Below are positions 62,167-64,000 of a DNA stretch of 64,000 nt, piece after piece. Positions within the stretch are counted from its first letter, which is position 1; each line of letters starts with the position of its first letter. A program made the translations under genes and the position numbers. The notes under the pieces were generated by a model. It did not search any database. It saw nothing but the letters and a program-made list of their open reading frames with translations, and was not told the DNA's origin. The DNA lies in assembly GCA_000156295.1 (NCBI GenBank), contig DS999222.1:175235-239234 (forward strand). The letters run 5' to 3'. Origin of the DNA: a marine gamma proteobacterium HTCC2148 (GTDB lineage Bacteria; Pseudomonadota; Gammaproteobacteria; Pseudomonadales; Halieaceae).

Positions 62167-63003
62167 GTGTCTTTTATCGATTATCAATCCAGTACAGACG
62201 TACTGGTAATGACCAAGGGCCATCCCTTTGACCGCGACGCTTTTTTCGCCGCGTTCGATAGTTTTTCTGACCTGTCCTATTGTTCAGTGGAATACCCTGC
62301 CTCGCAGGCTTTTTTTTCACCGGAACTGGCTGCCGACTTCCGCACCTTTGTTTTTTACGATATGCCCGGGATGGATTTTCAAAGTCCCGATCCGGCAGAT
62401 GGACTCGCGCCCAGGCTGATTGAGCCACCGGCGAAGTTCAAACAGGATTTTCTTGATCTGGTAGAGAAAGGACACGGATTTGTATTTCTCCACCATGCAC
62501 TGGCCGCCTGGCCTGCCTGGCCTGAGTACGCTGAATTGGTAGGTGGACAGTTTCTTTACAAACCGGGGCTGGTGCGCGGCAGTCCCTGCCCTGCTTCTGG
62601 TTATCGACACGAGGTGTCACATACGCTGACGGTAGAGACCGACCACCCAGTCACTCGCGGTTTGCCGAAACAGTTTTCGTTAACGGACGAGGTTTATTTA
62701 GCGCATGCGTTCGACGACGATGTGATTGCATTGCTCAGTAGCGACTATGAATACCATCAGGATAACTTTTATTCTGCGCAGGAAGCGGTGCAAGGCAGGC
62801 TCTACAGTCGACAAGGTTGGCAGCACAGTGAGGGCACTCACCTGGGTGCCTGGGTACGTCGCCAGGGCAACAGTCCGATCGTTTACCTGCAGTGCGGTGA
62901 CGGGCCGGAGACTTATGCCGATCCAAACTTTCGCCGCTTACTGGCCAACGCCATTGCCTGGGTAAGTAGTGAAGAAGCGAGAGAGTGGGCCCGCTCAGAC
63001 TGA
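62167..63003 (+). CDS. ThuA-like protein
   Basis: 278 residues. Resembles ThuA-type class I glutamine-amidotransferase-like folds: LVMTKGHPFDRDAF, FVFYDMPG, GHGFVFLHHAL, HTLTVETDHPVTRGLP, LTDEVYLAH and the C-terminal RRLLANAIAWV. Such proteins are often linked with sugar or glycoside metabolism. GTG 62167 follows AGGAGCGG. 64 bases after the P450, probably in the same transcript. The catalytic role is unknown. Confidence 0.82.
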   Translation: MSFIDYQSSTDVLVMTKGHPFDRDAFFAAFDSFSDLSYCSVEYPASQAFFSPELAADFRTFVFYDMPGMDFQSPDPADGLAPRLIEPPAKFKQDFLDLVEKGHGFVFLHHALAAWPAWPEYAELVGGQFLYKPGLVRGSPCPASGYRHEVSHTLTVETDHPVTRGLPKQFSLTDEVYLAHAFDDDVIALLSSDYEYHQDNFYSAQEAVQGRLYSRQGWQHSEGTHLGAWVRRQGNSPIVYLQCGDGPETYADPNFRRLLANAIAWVSSEEAREWARSD

Positions 63004-63059
63004 TGATTTTTATGCCCTGCCAATAAGTCCAGTCACCCGTATGAGGTGCTCACCCGGTG

Positions 63060-63932
63060 TTAATCGTCAGCGCCGAAGTAATCAACGCCTACCACTTCTT
63101 TCCAGCGTTGGGCGAAGTCTTGCCCCTGAAGCCGGTTCATTTCAATCCATTCATCGTCTGATACGCTTTGGCGGCCGGCTACATCCTCGACGGCATCCTG
63201 ACCCACCAAATACCGAAACTGAGGCTTATCCGATTCGATTGCGTGACTAACAGCATCTGCAACGTCCTGGGTGGAGGCTGGGTTTTTCATGGTAAAGGTT
63301 GCCCAGGTGGCAAGTCGCGTGAGGCTGTTGCCATAGTGGGTGTCTTCCGGAGGTGGCGTGCCTTTCTCCCACGCCGGTGTCGGTACAGAACCGGGTTCGA
63401 TCAGGGCTACCCGTACATTAAACTCTGCCATCTCCATGGCCAGGGCCTCACTCAACCCCTCCAGCGCCCACTTTGCTGCAGAGTAATGACCGTGGCAGCC
63501 AAACACCATGCGGCCCGCCAGGGAACTCATATTAACGATACGGCCCCCACGTTGCTTGCGCATGATAGGGGTGATCGCCAGGAGCATCCTGGAGATGCCA
63601 AAGTAGTTAGTCTCAAACACGCCCCGCACTTCCTCTAACGGGGTTTCTTCAACCGCACGTCCACCGCCAACACCGGCGTTATTGACCAGCACATCAATAC
63701 GGCCTTCCTCATCCATGATCTGCTGCACGGCGCTGTCTACTGAGGCCTGGTCCGTTACGTCCAGTTGGATCAATGCTACCGAACCGCCCTCTGTTGCGAT
63801 TCTTTCCTTTAGCTCACGGGCTGTATCCGGGCTGCGCACGCCGGCAAAGACCTTGTGTCCCTTGCTGGCAAGGTGCAGGGAAGTGGTTTGGCCTATACCG
63901 GTGCTGGCACCGGTGACGAGAACGACGGACAT
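63060..63932 (-). CDS. SDR-family oxidoreductase
   Basis: 290 residues. TGASTGIG, NNAGVGGG, catalytic Ser in MSSLAG, YSAAKWALEG, LIEPGSVPT. The C-terminal extension (VGQDAVEDVAGRQSVSDDEWIEMNRLQ) is common in 17-beta-hydroxysteroid-dehydrogenase-like or retinol-type SDRs. An AGGAG ribosome site lies before ATG 63932. Converges on the ThuA-like gene. The 68 bases to the right edge hold no gene I can see. Confidence 0.88.
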   Translation of the reverse strand: MSVVLVTGASTGIGQTTSLHLASKGHKVFAGVRSPDTARELKERIATEGGSVALIQLDVTDQASVDSAVQQIMDEEGRIDVLVNNAGVGGGRAVEETPLEEVRGVFETNYFGISRMLLAITPIMRKQRGGRIVNMSSLAGRMVFGCHGHYSAAKWALEGLSEALAMEMAEFNVRVALIEPGSVPTPAWEKGTPPPEDTHYGNSLTRLATWATFTMKNPASTQDVADAVSHAIESDKPQFRYLVGQDAVEDVAGRQSVSDDEWIEMNRLQGQDFAQRWKEVVGVDYFGADD

Positions 63933-64000
63933 AATTACTCCTTATTCATTAGCGATTAGTGGCAATTTTGATGGGTGCGGCGAGGTGACGATTTTTGAAA

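Noticed and set aside
1-64000. CRISPR array, rRNA, complete tRNA, prophage or complete insertion sequence
   Set aside because: No spaced repeats, cloverleaf, transposase, integrase or phage structural gene was seen anywhere in the window.

Overview
The window looks like chromosomal DNA of a marine, heterotrophic gammaproteobacterium, most likely in the Halieaceae (OM60/NOR5)/Cellvibrionales neighbourhood. That placement is inferred from gene content: a Der GTPase, a Pseudomonas-type long isocitrate lyase, a 661-residue Marinobacter-type fatty acyl-CoA reductase, a DmdA-like aminomethyltransferase, a BCCT transporter, VPxxxW-type C-terminal sorting signals and a near-perfect CRP-type site. I see no rRNA gene, complete tRNA gene, CRISPR array, phage gene or complete insertion sequence.

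Layout. 0-1.7 kb: 3' part of der and a group III truncated haemoglobin. 1.7-6.7 kb: a probable YtrA-type operon (two small membrane proteins, a GSGD-repeat envelope protein, GntR regulator, ABC ATPase and permease) followed by an unusual Nramp-like transporter; a GGTG-N16-CACC palindrome lies in its promoter. 6.7-12.9 kb: hydrolase, MetY-type enzyme and semialdehyde dehydrogenase on the minus strand, a BCCT carrier and a LysR regulator. 13-21.5 kb: an accessory surface block with two tandem paralogous double-GNAT-like proteins, a TIGR03032-like/TPR protein, a 1221-residue beta-helix protein with a sorting signal, and a divergent small envelope protein, with a CRP-like operator between the last two. 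21.9-25.1 kb: three SDRs and a small membrane protein.

26-33.5 kb: a Csu-type (archaic chaperone-usher) fimbrial locus with three SCPU-domain pilins, a chaperone and an usher ruined by several frameshifts and a stop. A TetR regulator and a GPH-type sugar transporter are inserted in it. 33.5-38 kb: sparse DNA with a tRNA-Ala-like 3' fragment, a second sorting-signal protein and a lipoprotein. 38-51 kb: metabolic genes (SDR, quinone reductase, a double alpha/beta-hydrolase fusion, DmdA-like protein, fatty acyl-CoA reductase, AraC regulator, acyl-CoA ligase, isocitrate lyase), fitting lipid turnover and the glyoxylate shunt.

51-64 kb: a dense catabolic island with a semialdehyde dehydrogenase, SDRs, two related NTF2-like proteins, three Rieske oxygenase alpha subunits, a Rieske ferredoxin, an acyl-CoA dehydrogenase, a cytochrome P450 and a ThuA-like protein. 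It probably attacks a hydrophobic alicyclic, steroid-, terpene- or aromatic-type substrate. Two of its divergent promoters share the same 18-bp operator, ACARTCA-N4-TGAYTGT, which suggests one regulon whose regulator is not in the window.
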